Of a DNA stretch of 64,000 nucleotides, positions 52,121-63,800 are shown piece by piece; within the stretch, counting starts at the first letter, position 1; each line of letters opens with the position of its first letter. This DNA comes from Streptomyces sp. CB01881. GTDB taxonomy: Bacteria; Actinomycetota; Actinomycetes; Streptomycetales; Streptomycetaceae. The notes beneath the pieces are model-generated. The model was not told the DNA's origin. It did not search any database and saw nothing but the letters and a program-made list of their open reading frames with translations. The stretch lies in the NCBI RefSeq assembly GCF_002953255.1, contig NZ_CP026498.1, positions 9,621,605 through 9,685,604 on the forward strand, in the 5' to 3' direction. Position numbers and translations under genes: made by a program.

Positions 52121-52256
52121 GGACCGGCCCCCTTTCTGGTGGTTGCGGCTGGTCGGCTGCTTGCGGCCGGTCGGAGCGGGGCGGCGCGCCCGGACCCTGA
52201 CGGCCCGATCGTCGTCGGGTACCGGCCGGGCCGCCGGGACGGCGCGCCTGCCGGGA

Positions 52257-55200
52257 CTACGGCCCGGACGGGTCCAGCGGTTCACCCTCCGCCGCGGCCA
52301 GCCGGCCGGTCTGCACCTGCACGGTGCGCCGGCGGGTGATGTAGAGGCCGCGGCCGGCGGGGAACTGGCGGGGCTTGAGGTTCCCGAACAGGTAGCCCTC
52401 GGACGGCGGGCAGGAGAGCAGCAGCGAGGGCGAGTTGACCTCCTGGAGCTTGCGCAGCAGCGGGTCGCCGAGGGCGCGTCCGATGCCGTTGGCGCCGCGG
52501 GCGACCACCAGGTGCAGGCCGATCTCCGAGCCCTGGGCGAGGTCGTCGAGCAGCGCCGCGAACGGGTGGGCGCCCGAGCCGGTGCCGACCAGGTCGTAGT
52601 CGTCGACCAGGATGAACAGCTCCGGCCCCTCCCACCAGTCGCGCAGCTTCAGCCGCGCGGGCGTGATGTCGGCGGAGGGGATGCGGTTCTTCATCGCCCG
52701 GGAGGCGCCGTCGACGATCTGACGGAGCATGTCCACCGCGACGGCGTAGCCCAGCCGGTACTCCTCCGGCACGCTGTCGTACAGCTCGCGCCGGTAGTCG
52801 ACCAGCATGATCCGCGCCTCGGAGGGCGTGTACGCGGTGGTGATGGCGTTGATCATGAGCCTGAGCAGGTTGGTCTTGCCCGACTCGCTGTCGCCGACCA
52901 CCAGCAGGTGCGGATTCTCCTCGAAGTCGTGCCAGAGCGGCGCGACCTCGGTGTCCTCCAGACCGATCGGCACCCGCAGGCGGCCTTCGGGGGTGGGCAG
53001 TTCGGCGGCGTCGAGGGTGAGCGGCAGCATCCGCACCTCGGGGGCACGCGGGCCGGTCCAGTGCGCGGCGACGGCGTCCACCAGGTCGGCGACGCCGTCA
53101 CCGAGGTCGTCGGCGTGGCTTGCGCCGTCGATCCGGGGCAGGGCGGTGAGAAAGTGCAGCTCCTCGTCGGTGAGGCCGCGGCCGGGCACCTTGGGGACCT
53201 TCGCCGCCGCGCGCATGTTGATCACCGAGTCGACGGAGTCGCCCAGCCGCAGTTCGAACCGGGTCTGCAGCTGGTCGCGCAGGCCGCCGACGATCTCGCC
53301 CCACCGGGTGGTGGCGATGACCAGGTGGACGCCGTAGTTGATGCCGCGCTGGGAGATCAGGGTGAGCGGCTGGACGAGGTCGCCGAACTCCTGGCGCAGC
53401 GTGTTCCAGCCGTCGATCACCAGGAAGACGTCCCCGTGCGGGTCGTCGGGCAGTGCACCGGCGGCCTTGCGGCGGCGGAAGGAGGTGATCGAGTCGATGC
53501 CGAGCTCGGCGAAGTACTTCTCCCGCCGGGTGATGACGCTGTTGATCTCGGCGACGGTGCGCAGCACCCGCTCCCCGTCGTGCCGGCCGGTGACCCCGCC
53601 GACGTGCGGCAGGCCGCGCAGGGCGGAGAGCGTGCCGCCGCCGAAGTCCAGGCAGTAGAACTGGGCCTCCTGCGGGGTGTGGGTGAGTGCGAGGCCGGTG
53701 ATCAGGGTCCGCAGCAGGGTGCTCTTGCCGCTCTGCGGCGCGCCGGCGATGCCGACGTGGCCGCCGGCCCCGGCGAGGTCGGCGGTCAGCAGGTCGCGCA
53801 GTTGCTGGAACGGGCGGTCGATGACGCCGACCGGAACGCCGAGCGCGCCGTGGCTCCGCGCGTCGGCGGTGGTCAGGCCGCGCTCTGCGTGCGGGACGAG
53901 CGGCGGCAGCAGCTCGTCCAGGGTGGGCGGCGCGGCGAGCGGCGGAAGCCAGACCCGGTGGGCGGGCGGACCGGCGTCGCGCAGCCGGCCTGCCGCGATG
54001 TCCAGCAGCGAGCCGGCCGCAGCCTCCTCCACCGGCTCGGCCGCCGGCTGCGGCACCTGCCGCGGCGTCAGGTACTCGGTGCCGTAGCCGACCACCTGGC
54101 CGGCCAGGGCGGCCTGCTGGGCGGCGCGCCGCTTGGGCCGGTAGGGGCCGGAGACGTACGCGGCCTTGAACCGGGTCAGGGTGGAGATGTCGCTGCGCAG
54201 GAAGCCGTTGCCGGGCTGGGAGGGCAGCTGGTAGGCGTCCGGCACGCCGAGGACGCCGCGGCTCTCCATCGCGGAGAAGGTGCGCAGGCCGATCCGGTAG
54301 GACAGGTGGGACTCCAGCGCGCTCATCCGGCCCTCGTCCAACCGCTGCGAGGCCAGCAGCAGGTGTACGCCGAGCGAGCGGCCGAGCCGGCCGATCATCA
54401 CGAACAGCTCCATGAAGTCCCGGTGGGCGGCGAGCAGTTCGCTGAACTCGTCGACCACCAGGAAGAGCGTCGGCATCGGCCGCAGCGGGGCCCCGCCCTC
54501 CCGCGCGGTCTCGTACTCCAGCAGCGAGGCGTGGCCGGACTCGCGCAGCACCTCCTGGCGGCGGATCAGCTCCCCGTGCAGCGCGTCGCGCATCCGGTCG
54601 ACCAGAGCCGCCTCGTCGGCGAGGTTGGTGATCACGGCCGAGGTGTGCGGCAGGGTGTCCAGGCCGAGGAAGGTCGCACCGCCCTTGAAGTCCACCAGCA
54701 CGAAGTTGAGCACCTCGGAGGAGTGCGTCATCGCCAGCGCCACCACCAGGGTGCGCAGCAGCTCGGACTTGCCGGAGCCGGTGGCACCGATCAGCATGCC
54801 GTGCGGGCCCATGCCGCCCTGCGCGGACTCCTTGAGGTCGAGGTCCACCGGGCGGCCGTCCGGCCCGAACCCGAGCGGCACCCGCAGCCGCTTGGGGATG
54901 CCGCGCTGCGCCCAGAGCGCTTCCACGTCCAGGGCGTGCAGGTCGGGGATGCCGAGCAGGGCGGTCAGGTCGAAATCGGTGGCCAGCGGCTCGGAGACGT
55001 CCACGGTGTCGGCGATCCGGTAACGGGCCAGCAGGGCGGCGAGCCTGGTCGCGGCGGACAGCCCGAGGGCGTCGGGGCGGCCGAGGTCGGTTTCGACGTC
55101 CTTGCGGTTGCGGTCCGCGCCGACCATGGAGAGCCGCCCGCCGTCGATCCGCAGCCGCAGCGTGGTCCGGGCCGGACGCCACTCCAGGCTCTCGTCGAGG

Positions 55201-56240
55201 TCGATCAGCACGGTGTTGCGGTAGCCGGCCAGGGCGGCCCGGCTGCCGGTGTGCGCGCCGGGGCCGTCCAGCACCAGGACGGTGAACGGCTCGTCGCGGC
55301 TGGGCACGGACTCCGGCTCGTAGCCGGGGCGGCCGGTGAACTCCTCGCCGAGCAGCTGCTCCACCTCGACCAGGCTGCCCGCGACCAGCCGGACCGGGCC
55401 GGCTCCGTCGGTGTCGCTCGGGTGCAGCGCGTGCGGCAGCCACTTGGCCCACTCCCACTGGGCCCGCCGCTGCGGCTCGGCGACGACGGCGATCCGCAGC
55501 TCGTCCGGCCCGTGCACCACGGCCAGCTGGGCGAGCATCGCCCGCACCAGCGCCCGCGCGGCGTCCGGGTCGTCGGCGCGCAGCAGCAGCCGGGCGAAGC
55601 CCCGCAGGTGGATCGCCATCGGCTGGTCGGCGACCGTGCCGTAGGCGTGGATGAAGCGCCGCAGCGCGTGCGCGCAGAGCGGCTCCAGATCCTCCACCGG
55701 CTTGGTCGCCAGCGGGGCCAGTGGGGTCGCCAGGCGCTGGGCGCCCAGACCGATCCGGACGTCGCTGAAGTCCGGGTGGGTGGAGCGCCGCTCCCAGAGC
55801 CGGGTGGTGCCCACCAGGGACCAGAGCTCACCGGGCGCCGGGTGTCGCCAGGCGAGGGCCTGTCGTTGGGCGTCGATCGAGCGCCTGACCTGCCGGCGCA
55901 CCTGGGACAGGTAGCGCAGGTAGTCGCGCCGCTCGGCGCGCAGCTGCTGCTTGCGGTCGCTGGAGCCGCGGATCAGCTGGGTGACCAGCATGCCGACCGC
56001 CGAGAGCGCCATCATGCCGACCGCGACGTAGCTGAGCGCGCCGCCGCCCTCGCTGCCGCCCGGGTGCAGGAACATGAAGACCATCGACAGCGAGCCGAGC
56101 GCCATCGGCATCATGCTGATCACGCTGGCCATGCCGCTCTGCTTCTCGGGCAGGCTCGGCGGCTCCTGCAACTGCACCTCGCCGTCGGGCATCTCGGGCC
56201 CCGGACGCCGGGGCGTCCGGTTGATCAGCACCACACTCAC
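52257..56240 (-). CDS. eccC: EccC, FtsK/SpoIIIE-type ATPase of type VII secretion
   Basis: 1327 residues in one chain. Two membrane segments near 40-90, a degenerate domain, and three FtsK/SpoIIIE modules with P-loops GATGSGKSE (about 481), GAPQSGKST (about 829) and GDSESGKTN (about 1113). Walker B sites: FLVVDEF, FLVIDGW, ILVDDYD. EccC drives substrate export and recognises signal sequences through its last module. GTG 56240 follows GGAG at 7 bases. Begins a minus operon running to mycP and is divergent from eccD, 170 bases away. Confidence 0.96.
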   Translation of the reverse strand: MSVVLINRTPRRPGPEMPDGEVQLQEPPSLPEKQSGMASVISMMPMALGSLSMVFMFLHPGGSEGGGALSYVAVGMMALSAVGMLVTQLIRGSSDRKQQLRAERRDYLRYLSQVRRQVRRSIDAQRQALAWRHPAPGELWSLVGTTRLWERRSTHPDFSDVRIGLGAQRLATPLAPLATKPVEDLEPLCAHALRRFIHAYGTVADQPMAIHLRGFARLLLRADDPDAARALVRAMLAQLAVVHGPDELRIAVVAEPQRRAQWEWAKWLPHALHPSDTDGAGPVRLVAGSLVEVEQLLGEEFTGRPGYEPESVPSRDEPFTVLVLDGPGAHTGSRAALAGYRNTVLIDLDESLEWRPARTTLRLRIDGGRLSMVGADRNRKDVETDLGRPDALGLSAATRLAALLARYRIADTVDVSEPLATDFDLTALLGIPDLHALDVEALWAQRGIPKRLRVPLGFGPDGRPVDLDLKESAQGGMGPHGMLIGATGSGKSELLRTLVVALAMTHSSEVLNFVLVDFKGGATFLGLDTLPHTSAVITNLADEAALVDRMRDALHGELIRRQEVLRESGHASLLEYETAREGGAPLRPMPTLFLVVDEFSELLAAHRDFMELFVMIGRLGRSLGVHLLLASQRLDEGRMSALESHLSYRIGLRTFSAMESRGVLGVPDAYQLPSQPGNGFLRSDISTLTRFKAAYVSGPYRPKRRAAQQAALAGQVVGYGTEYLTPRQVPQPAAEPVEEAAAGSLLDIAAGRLRDAGPPAHRVWLPPLAAPPTLDELLPPLVPHAERGLTTADARSHGALGVPVGVIDRPFQQLRDLLTADLAGAGGHVGIAGAPQSGKSTLLRTLITGLALTHTPQEAQFYCLDFGGGTLSALRGLPHVGGVTGRHDGERVLRTVAEINSVITRREKYFAELGIDSITSFRRRKAAGALPDDPHGDVFLVIDGWNTLRQEFGDLVQPLTLISQRGINYGVHLVIATTRWGEIVGGLRDQLQTRFELRLGDSVDSVINMRAAAKVPKVPGRGLTDEELHFLTALPRIDGASHADDLGDGVADLVDAVAAHWTGPRAPEVRMLPLTLDAAELPTPEGRLRVPIGLEDTEVAPLWHDFEENPHLLVVGDSESGKTNLLRLMINAITTAYTPSEARIMLVDYRRELYDSVPEEYRLGYAVAVDMLRQIVDGASRAMKNRIPSADITPARLKLRDWWEGPELFILVDDYDLVGTGSGAHPFAALLDDLAQGSEIGLHLVVARGANGIGRALGDPLLRKLQEVNSPSLLLSCPPSEGYLFGNLKPRQFPAGRGLYITRRRTVQVQTGRLAAAEGEPLDPSGP

Positions 56241-56410
56241 GTCAGGGCTCCTCACTGCCACGGCCGTCCTCCCAGGCTGACGGGCCGCGAGCCTCCCGGG
56301 GTTCAGCAGGCGCCTGAACGCTGCACGGCGCCCCGGCCGTTCGACAGGACGAGAGGCAGCACCAACACCGCACGAAGACAGCGCGGACGGACCCGCACCC
56401 GAGGAGTGGC

Positions 56411-57796
56411 GTGAGCAGCAGTGTCGTGGCAGGACTGTGCCGATTGAGGTTCCACGCGCCGGGGGCGGTCTTCGACCTCGCCGTCCCCGCCGACGTTCCG
56501 CTCGCCGACCTGCTGCCGGCCGTCCTCGGCCACGCCGGCGCCCACCTGGCCGAGGAGGGACTGGAGCACAGCGGCTGGGTCCTCCAACGACTCGGCGAGG
56601 ATCCACTCGACGAGGAACAGAGCCCCGAGGCGCTGGAGTTGCGCGACGGCGACGCGATCCACCTTCGGCCGCGCCACGAGGCCCTGCCGCCGGTGCACTT
56701 CGACGACCTGGTGGACGGCGTGGCCACCGGCATGAACGAACGCGGCGACAACTGGCGCCCCGCGCTGACCCGCCGCCTCGCCCTGGCCGTCGCCCTGCTG
56801 GCGGTGGCCGGCGGCTGGGTGCTGCTCGCCCTGCCCGGCCCGGCCGGCCTGCGGGTGGCGGCTTCCGCCGTCACGGCGGTCCTGCTGCTCCTCGGCGCCC
56901 TCAGCGCCTCCCGGGCCATGGCCGACGCCGGGGCCGGCGCCGCCCTCGGCGCCGCCGCCGTCCCCTACCTGGGCCTGGCCGCGCTGCTGCTGCCCGGCGG
57001 ACCGGGCGGCCCCGACCTGCTCGGCGCCCGCATCCTCGCCGCATCCTCGGCGGCGGCCGGCGCGGCGGTCCTGGCCCTGGCGGCCGTCGGCGCCGCCGCA
57101 CCGCTCTTCCTCGGGCTGCTGCTCGTCGGGGTGTTCGGCGTGCTGGCCGGCGTGCTGGTGCTGGCCGGGATGGAGCCCGACCAGTTGGTCGCGGTCGTCA
57201 CGGTGGTGGCCGTCCTGGTCGGCTCGTTCGTCCCCTCGTTCGCGTTCCGCCTCTCCGGCCTGCGGCTGCCCATGCTGCCGCGCAACGCGGAGGAGCTCCA
57301 GGAGAACATCGACCCCTTCCCGGCCGCCGCCGTGCTGCCCCGCAGCCTCGTCGCGGACGACTACCTGATGGCCCTCTACACCGCGATCGGCGCGGTCTGC
57401 GCCACCTGCCTGGCCGTGCTCGCCGCCACCGCCGGCTGGGCGGCGCCGGTCCAGGCCGCCGCGCTCAGCCTGCTGCTGCTCCTGCACGGGCGCGCCATCG
57501 GCAGCATCCGCCAGCGCCTCAGCCTGCTGCTGCCCGGCATCTTCGGCGGCGCCGCCCTGCTCGTCCGTCTCGCAACCGGCGCGTCACCGACGGAGCGGCT
57601 CGCCGCCCTGCTGGCCGGGCTCCTGGCGCTGGCGGTCGCCCTCCTCGTGGTCGCCTGGACCGTCCCCGGCCGCCGCCTGCTGCCCTACTGGGGCCGCCTC
57701 GCCGACATCCTGCACACCCTCACCGCCCTCTCCCTCCTCCCGCTCGCCCTCCAGGTCTGCGGCGTCTACCACACCCTCCGCGGCCTCGGCGGCTGA
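56411..57796 (+). CDS. eccD: EccD, type VII secretion membrane channel protein
   Basis: 461 residues: N-terminal ubiquitin-like domain (about 1-85, RLRFHAPGAVFDLAVPADVP) and then 11 membrane segments, the EccD layout. It forms the transmembrane vestibule around EccC in the ESX complex. The start GTG 56411 lies 6 bases after a GAGG ribosome site, within the region divergent from eccC. Followed 83 bases later by the convergent end of the giant toxin-like gene; no obvious hairpin there. Confidence 0.93.
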   Translation: MSSSVVAGLCRLRFHAPGAVFDLAVPADVPLADLLPAVLGHAGAHLAEEGLEHSGWVLQRLGEDPLDEEQSPEALELRDGDAIHLRPRHEALPPVHFDDLVDGVATGMNERGDNWRPALTRRLALAVALLAVAGGWVLLALPGPAGLRVAASAVTAVLLLLGALSASRAMADAGAGAALGAAAVPYLGLAALLLPGGPGGPDLLGARILAASSAAAGAAVLALAAVGAAAPLFLGLLLVGVFGVLAGVLVLAGMEPDQLVAVVTVVAVLVGSFVPSFAFRLSGLRLPMLPRNAEELQENIDPFPAAAVLPRSLVADDYLMALYTAIGAVCATCLAVLAATAGWAAPVQAAALSLLLLLHGRAIGSIRQRLSLLLPGIFGGAALLVRLATGASPTERLAALLAGLLALAVALLVVAWTVPGRRLLPYWGRLADILHTLTALSLLPLALQVCGVYHTLRGLGG

Positions 57797-57879
57797 CTCG
57801 GGCCGCCCGCTCCCCGGGCCCCGGCCGCCACGCGGCCGGGGCCCGCTGCTGTCCTGGGGGTCGGGCGCCGTCCGCGGGG

Positions 57880-60800
57880 TCAGGGGTTGCCCCTGCCCCG
57901 GCCACCACCGCGACCACCCCGGCCCGGCGGGTTGCCGCCGCCGCGACCACCCCGGCTGGGCGGGTTAGCACCGCCACGACCTCCCCGGTCACCACCCGGA
58001 CCGCCGTCCGGCGGGCGCTGCTCGGGCGGTGCGGTGGGGTTGGTGCCGCCGCCGGGCTGCCTGGCGTCCGTGCCCGGCCTCCCCGGGCCGCTGTTATGAC
58101 CTCCGCGTGTGGCATTGCTACTGCCCCGCGGCTGGATTCCCTGCTGAGGCTGCGACGCAGGCGTGCCCCCCGCCGACGGCTGCGACTGCGACGACTGGGA
58201 CTGGAGCTGTGCGTTGCCCGAGGCCCCGGTCGCCGCCGCGGGCCTGCCCCACGCCGGCTTCGGCGGCTCGACCGACCTGGTGTTCCGATCGGCCGGGCCG
58301 GGGGGAGAGTAGATCGTCTTGTGCGCGATGGTCTGATTCTTTCCGTCGACCCTGACGTCGATCGTCCCGTTCACGTCGTCGTACCCGTACCGGAGGCCGA
58401 CCTCGATCTTCGCTCCCTTCCACGTCAGATCGCGGGAGTTCGAGACGTTCCCGTCCTCCAGATAGGCCGCCATGATCCGAATGCCGGGGTAGCTGTTCTT
58501 GAAGTCCCCGACGACGAACTTGCAACTGTCGCAGGTGCCCTTGGTGGAGAGGACCACGAACGTACCGGTCACACCGGAGTTCTTCGCGCCGAAGCCCCAC
58601 GCATTCATCTTCGCGTAGGCCGCGTTCAGCACACTGACTTCGGCGTCCTTCCTCTGGTATCCGAAGGTGTCCTTGTCGCTGGCCTGCTTGAGGTCCTGAG
58701 CCAGCCTCCTCTCACTGTCCGCGTAGACCCGCAGCTTCGCGACGAGCTTCGTGAGGGGCCCCGCCAGCGACTCGGACAGGGGGCCGAGCTCCGCCTCCGG
58801 TTTCCTCTCCCCCTGAGCGACCCGCAATTTCTGGAAGGCCTCCTTGACCTCACCGAGCAGTGTGTTGGCCTCGTTGTGGTACGAGCCTGCTGACGCGGCT
58901 CTGCTCCAGAGCGACGTGTCCGTTCCCTCTTCGCGTTCCTTGTGTTCTTTGATCTCGTCCCGCGCCCGCTGGGCCGCGTTCAGCGCGGCCTCGGCCTGCG
59001 GCCCCGCAAGCCTGATGAGCTTGTCCGCCTTCGCCCATGCCTCGCCGTTGCCGGCCCAGTCCTTCTTGCTCTCGATCACCGTGGACAACGACGTGGCCAC
59101 CTCGGTCAGCTTCACGGCCGCTGCCCGCTGAGCCTCCACCACGGAGTCGAGCACGTCCTGGACCTTCTGCGCCCGCCACTTGTCCGCGCTCTCGTAGCCC
59201 TTCCCCGCCCTGAGCGCGTTCTCGAGCGCCCGGTCGACCGGCTCTTCCCTCCGCGCGTCGATCGCCTCGCGCGAATTGATCCCGTGCATCTGGACGGTGC
59301 CGTTGTTGTGCCGGGGGGATGTCCACTCGTAGGGGTTGCCGTCCTTGTCCTTCCCCACGATGCGCAGGTGCCCGACGGCGAAGGTCATGCCGGAGTGCGG
59401 GCTCGGAAGAATGGTCTCGGTCAGCGGCCTGATCAGCTCTGCGTCGCTGGGGACGACCTCGGTGGCTTCCTTCTCCGTCTTGTTCGGTGCGCCCAGCTGC
59501 TCCATGACGTGGAGTGTCGCGGCGGGCAACCCGGCCTTCTCCTCGGCCCCGTTGTCCTTGTCCCCGAGCACCACCAGTGGCGGCCGGTCCGGGTCGAGCG
59601 GCGCCTGCTCGGTGACCTCGGCAATCCGGTCCGTGCCCGCGGGGACGGTCAGCTCCTGGCCGTGGTCGGTGACCCGGATCGTGCCGTCCGCCGCCACCTC
59701 CAGGAGGTGCCAGGTACCCGGGGCCTCCACCCGGGGGACACCGTTGGCGTCGTACCCCGCACGGCCGGCGACCACCAGCCGGGCGCGGTCACCGGGAATG
59801 ACGGAGACGTTGTCCGACGGGGCGTAGGCGCGCAGCGGGAGGAGCTGCTGAAGGCTCGGGTCCAGGGTCTCGCCGAGGTGCTCGGCGAGGGTGCGCCGGG
59901 CCGCGATCGCCGCGCCGACCTCGGCCAGGACCTGACCGGCGTACGAATCGGCTCCGCCCCGGCCGGAGTTGCAGGCGAAGAAGCGCAGCGGCTCTCCCTG
60001 CCACTGACCACTCGCCGCCAGCCTGATGAGCGCCTGCGCCGCCTGGGCAGGCGGCAGCGGGCGGTCGAGCCAGGCAGGAGCGCCGTTCGCCGGGTCGCCG
60101 TGGTAGGCGATGGTGAAGTACTCCGCCTCGTGCGGAAGTTGCTGAAGGGTCGGCAGGATGCTCCGGTCGCCGGACAGCTGTCGCTCGGCCGGGTCGGCCA
60201 GCCAGTGGATGCCCGGGGAGACGGGGGCGGCGAGCGCCGAGGCGACCGCTTCGGCGGTGGAGCCGCGGCTGATCGTCTCGCCCTCGGGGTGGAGGGGCGA
60301 GAAGAGCACCCGCTGGTTGCTCGCCGATGCCAGTTCAGTGGTCTCGCTGTGCGGGATCTCCATCTCGATCGGGACCAGTCCGCGTTCGGTCCGGGTCGTG
60401 CTGCCGTCGCGGAAGGTCAGTTCGACCGACGCGTAGCCGGTGTAGCGGGCCATCTCGGTGGGGAACTTGGCACCGGCGACGGTCTTTCCGGTGGTGCCGG
60501 CCGCCGGCCCCTCGCGGTGGCGGTGACCGCCGCCGAACAGGGCACTGGTGGTGACCTCGGCGGCGCCCTTGGCGCCCGCCTGGGCGCCGAGCTGCCCCTG
60601 GAGGTTCCACTGCCGCCAGTCCAGCCGGGTGCTCCGCCCGCCGCCGGTGGAGTCGTTGGCCGGGCTGAGGTTGGCCCGCGAGCTGTCGCCCCGGTGTTCG
60701 AGCTGGACGATGGAGACCGTGGCGCTGATCCCGGCGTCGGCGACGAACAGGCGGTTGCCGACGGACGGGGTGGTGATGGCCCGGCCGTCGGGCAGCACGA

Positions 60801-63800
60801 CGTCGCGCGGTTCGTGCGCCGGCGCGCCGGCGTCACCCACCGGGGCGCCGGCCTCGGGCGCCGGGACGTGGCGGCCGCGGGCGACGGATCCGAAGAGGGA
60901 GGAGAGCTGTGCGTGGCTGTAGCTGTCGCGGGCGACGTGCTCCAGCCACCCCCAGGTCCGATGCCCGAAGAACCGCTCGCCGTACGCGCCCAGCAGGTCC
61001 TGGACACCCGAGCTGTCGCCGAGCCAGCGCAGGACGTCGCCTCCGCGCGGGCCCTCGGTGAACAGCGCGGCGGGCGGCCGGCGCACCGCTGCCGGGCTCA
61101 CGGGGACGGCGGGCGGGAGCGGGCGCAGCGGCCCGGCGGTGAGGTCGGTCGACGGGACGGGCTCGGCCCGGCCGGTCTCCGTGAGCACGTCCGCGTGGAT
61201 CACGGCCTGCGCCTCCACCCGCCGGTACGAGCCCTGGCTCAGCAGGACGTCCCCGGCCCTGACCAGCCGACGGGTGACGGCCTGGAACGGCGACGCCGGC
61301 GCGGGGGTGACCGGACCCTCCGGGGACTGCGGCCGCGCGGCGTCGTCCGCCGCCCGCAGGCGGTCCTCGGTGCGGAACATCTGCTCGCGCGCCGCCGTGT
61401 CGGGGCGGATGGCGTCGTGATCCCGCCCGAAGAGCCGGATCACCGGCCGCTGCTCGAACCTGACCCTGATCCGCACCTCGGCCTGGTAGGCGTCGGCGGC
61501 GAGTTTGGTCTTGACGGCCGTTCCGGCGACAGTGACGTCGCTCCGGTGCTCCATGCGGTCGACACCGCGGGCGACGGTGAGGTTTCCACCGCCGACGACG
61601 GCGGCACCCGCCCCCAGCGGGTCGGTGGTGGCGAGGGCGCCGAGGCTGAGCGAGTCGCCGTGGCCGCCCCCGGTGTTGGTGCCGCCGTCGGAGCTGGTGA
61701 GCGAGGTCTGGGCGCTGCTGCCGATGTTGAACTCGACCTGCGGGGCCTCGCCGGTCCGGGTCAGCGGGCCGACCTCGGCGGTGATCCGGGCCGTGGTGCG
61801 GCCGTGCCGCACGTCGATGGGGTGGCCGGACGTCAGCGACTTGAGCTGGGTGTGCAGCCGGTCGAAGCCCAGCTCGGCGGCGAGCTTCTCGGCCACGCCC
61901 GGCCAGTCCCTGCCCAGGAAGGCCCGGGCGGTGGGCGCGAGGTCCGCGACGACCTGGTGGACCGTCCCGTCCTCGCGCGTGCCGTCGCTGCGGTAGACCC
62001 GGGTGACGATGTCCGAGGAGCCGAGCCGGTGACCGGGCAGCCGGACCGCCGGCGCGGGCGGGACGGCCTCGCGGTGCGGCGTCGCGACCACGACCGGCAC
62101 GGTGATCGGCTCGGTGATCGGCGGCAGCCGGCGGCTCCACCGGCCCGGCTCGAAGGTGACCGTGAAGTCCGCGGAGCCGGCGAGCACGTCGGCCTCCTCG
62201 ACGCTCTTGCCGCGGCTGCCGGTACCGCCGGTGCGGTCGACGGTCAGCCCCTGCAGGGAGTCGTGGGTGTGCGCGTACTCGCCGCTGACGGTGACGTGCG
62301 GCAGGGTGCCGCGGAGCTGGACGCGGATCCGGTGCCGGGTGCGCCGGTCCCAGGTGAACCCGGTCGTGCCGCGCTGCTGGCTGCCCAGCTCGAACTCGAA
62401 CCCCGGCACGGACTCGCGGTGCCGGAGCCCGCTCAGCGCGGCCGTGACCACCACCGTGCCCGTCCAGTTGCCGTGGTCGACCGGGATCCGGATCGCCCCG
62501 CCCCGGCTCAGCCCGGACAGCGCGGCCTTGAGGGCGATCGGGTCGAGCTGCCGGGCCAGCCGGGCCGACAGCTGCGCCGGCACCGCCCCGAGCTGCCCGA
62601 GTGCCCCCTCCACCCGCCGCAGCACGGCGGTGTCGCCGGCTCCGAAGCTGAGCACCACGTCGGACTGGCCGAGCCGGTTGCGGCCCACCTCCGGACCGAG
62701 CGGCGGCTGCGCCACCGGTGGGGCCGGGTGATCCGTACGGGCCGGGCCGGTGAAGCCGTGGAGGTCGTCCGCGCCGACCAGCCGGGGGGCGGTGTGGACG
62801 CGTTCCAGGCTCAGTTCGGCGGCGATCCGGACCGGATCGCCGGCGTCCCGGACGCCGTTCACGGTCAGGTCGAGCCGCACCTCGGTGTCGTACAGCTCCT
62901 GCGGGCTGCGGTACTTGCCGCTGGCGTAGCTCTTCGTCGACGTGCCGCCCCGCCAGCCGTCCCGGCTGCGCACCTCGCGGCTGACCGTCGCCCCGCCCTG
63001 GAAGCCGTCCTTGAACGGCTTGCCCTCGGCGTCGAGCGCGTGGTCGCGGACCTGCGTCACCGCCTTGCCGCCACCCTGGATCTGCCCGCTCGTGGTGTCG
63101 GAGCGCAGGTAGCGCCGGGACTCGACGGTGCCGCCCTCCCGGACGGGGTTGAGGTCCGCCGAGTCCTGCCCGCGCCGGTGGGCCATCCGGACCACCTCGG
63201 CGGTGAGCGTCATGTGCAGGCCCTTCAGCGGGCCGAGGGTCACCTCCGGGGTGCGCAGCCCGGAGCCGCGGGTCATCGCGACCAGGTGGGCGCTGACGGC
63301 GGCGTGCGAGAAGCTCTGGAGGACGTCCGCCCGGACCGCCTGCCAGCCGCGCTCGCCGAGCTGCGCCCGGCCGATCTCGTCGAGCCGCCGGTGCAGCGGT
63401 GCGATGTCGCGCAGGTCGCGGACGGTCGTGCCGTCGGGCAGGCCGGTGTGCCCGGGGCCCGGCCAGACCCCGTCGGGCGGCCCGGGGACGCTGGTGTCGA
63501 GCAGGTGCGGGGTGGGCTGCGGGGGCGTGAACTCGGACGCGAGCGTGAAGGCGGGCGGCTGCGAGCGTTCCTGTGTCTGCGGGTCGACGGTGATCGGCAC
63601 CGGCACCGCATCGTCCCGGTCGATCACGCTGCGGAAGCCCACGGTGGTGTCGAACGTCGCGTCCGCGGGCCGGTCCAGCCGGCTCTGCCAGCCGAAGCGG
63701 ACCTCGATCCGCGCCTCGCCCTCGAAGGCCACGGCCGGCGACTTGACCTTGGTGGAGAGCGACAGCTCGTCACCGCTGCCGCGCAGCTCGACGTGGTCCC

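Noticed and set aside
53386..53475. Loss of the acidic pair in EccC module 2 (FLVIDGW) as a defect
   Set aside because: This form is usual for the second EccC module and does not signal inactivation here.
47498..56414. Very long plus-strand open frames (1613 and 1725 codons) opposite the T7SS operon
   Set aside because: They are antisense shadows of very GC-rich genes, full of Gly/Arg/Ala/Val runs with no domain; the minus strand carries clear families.
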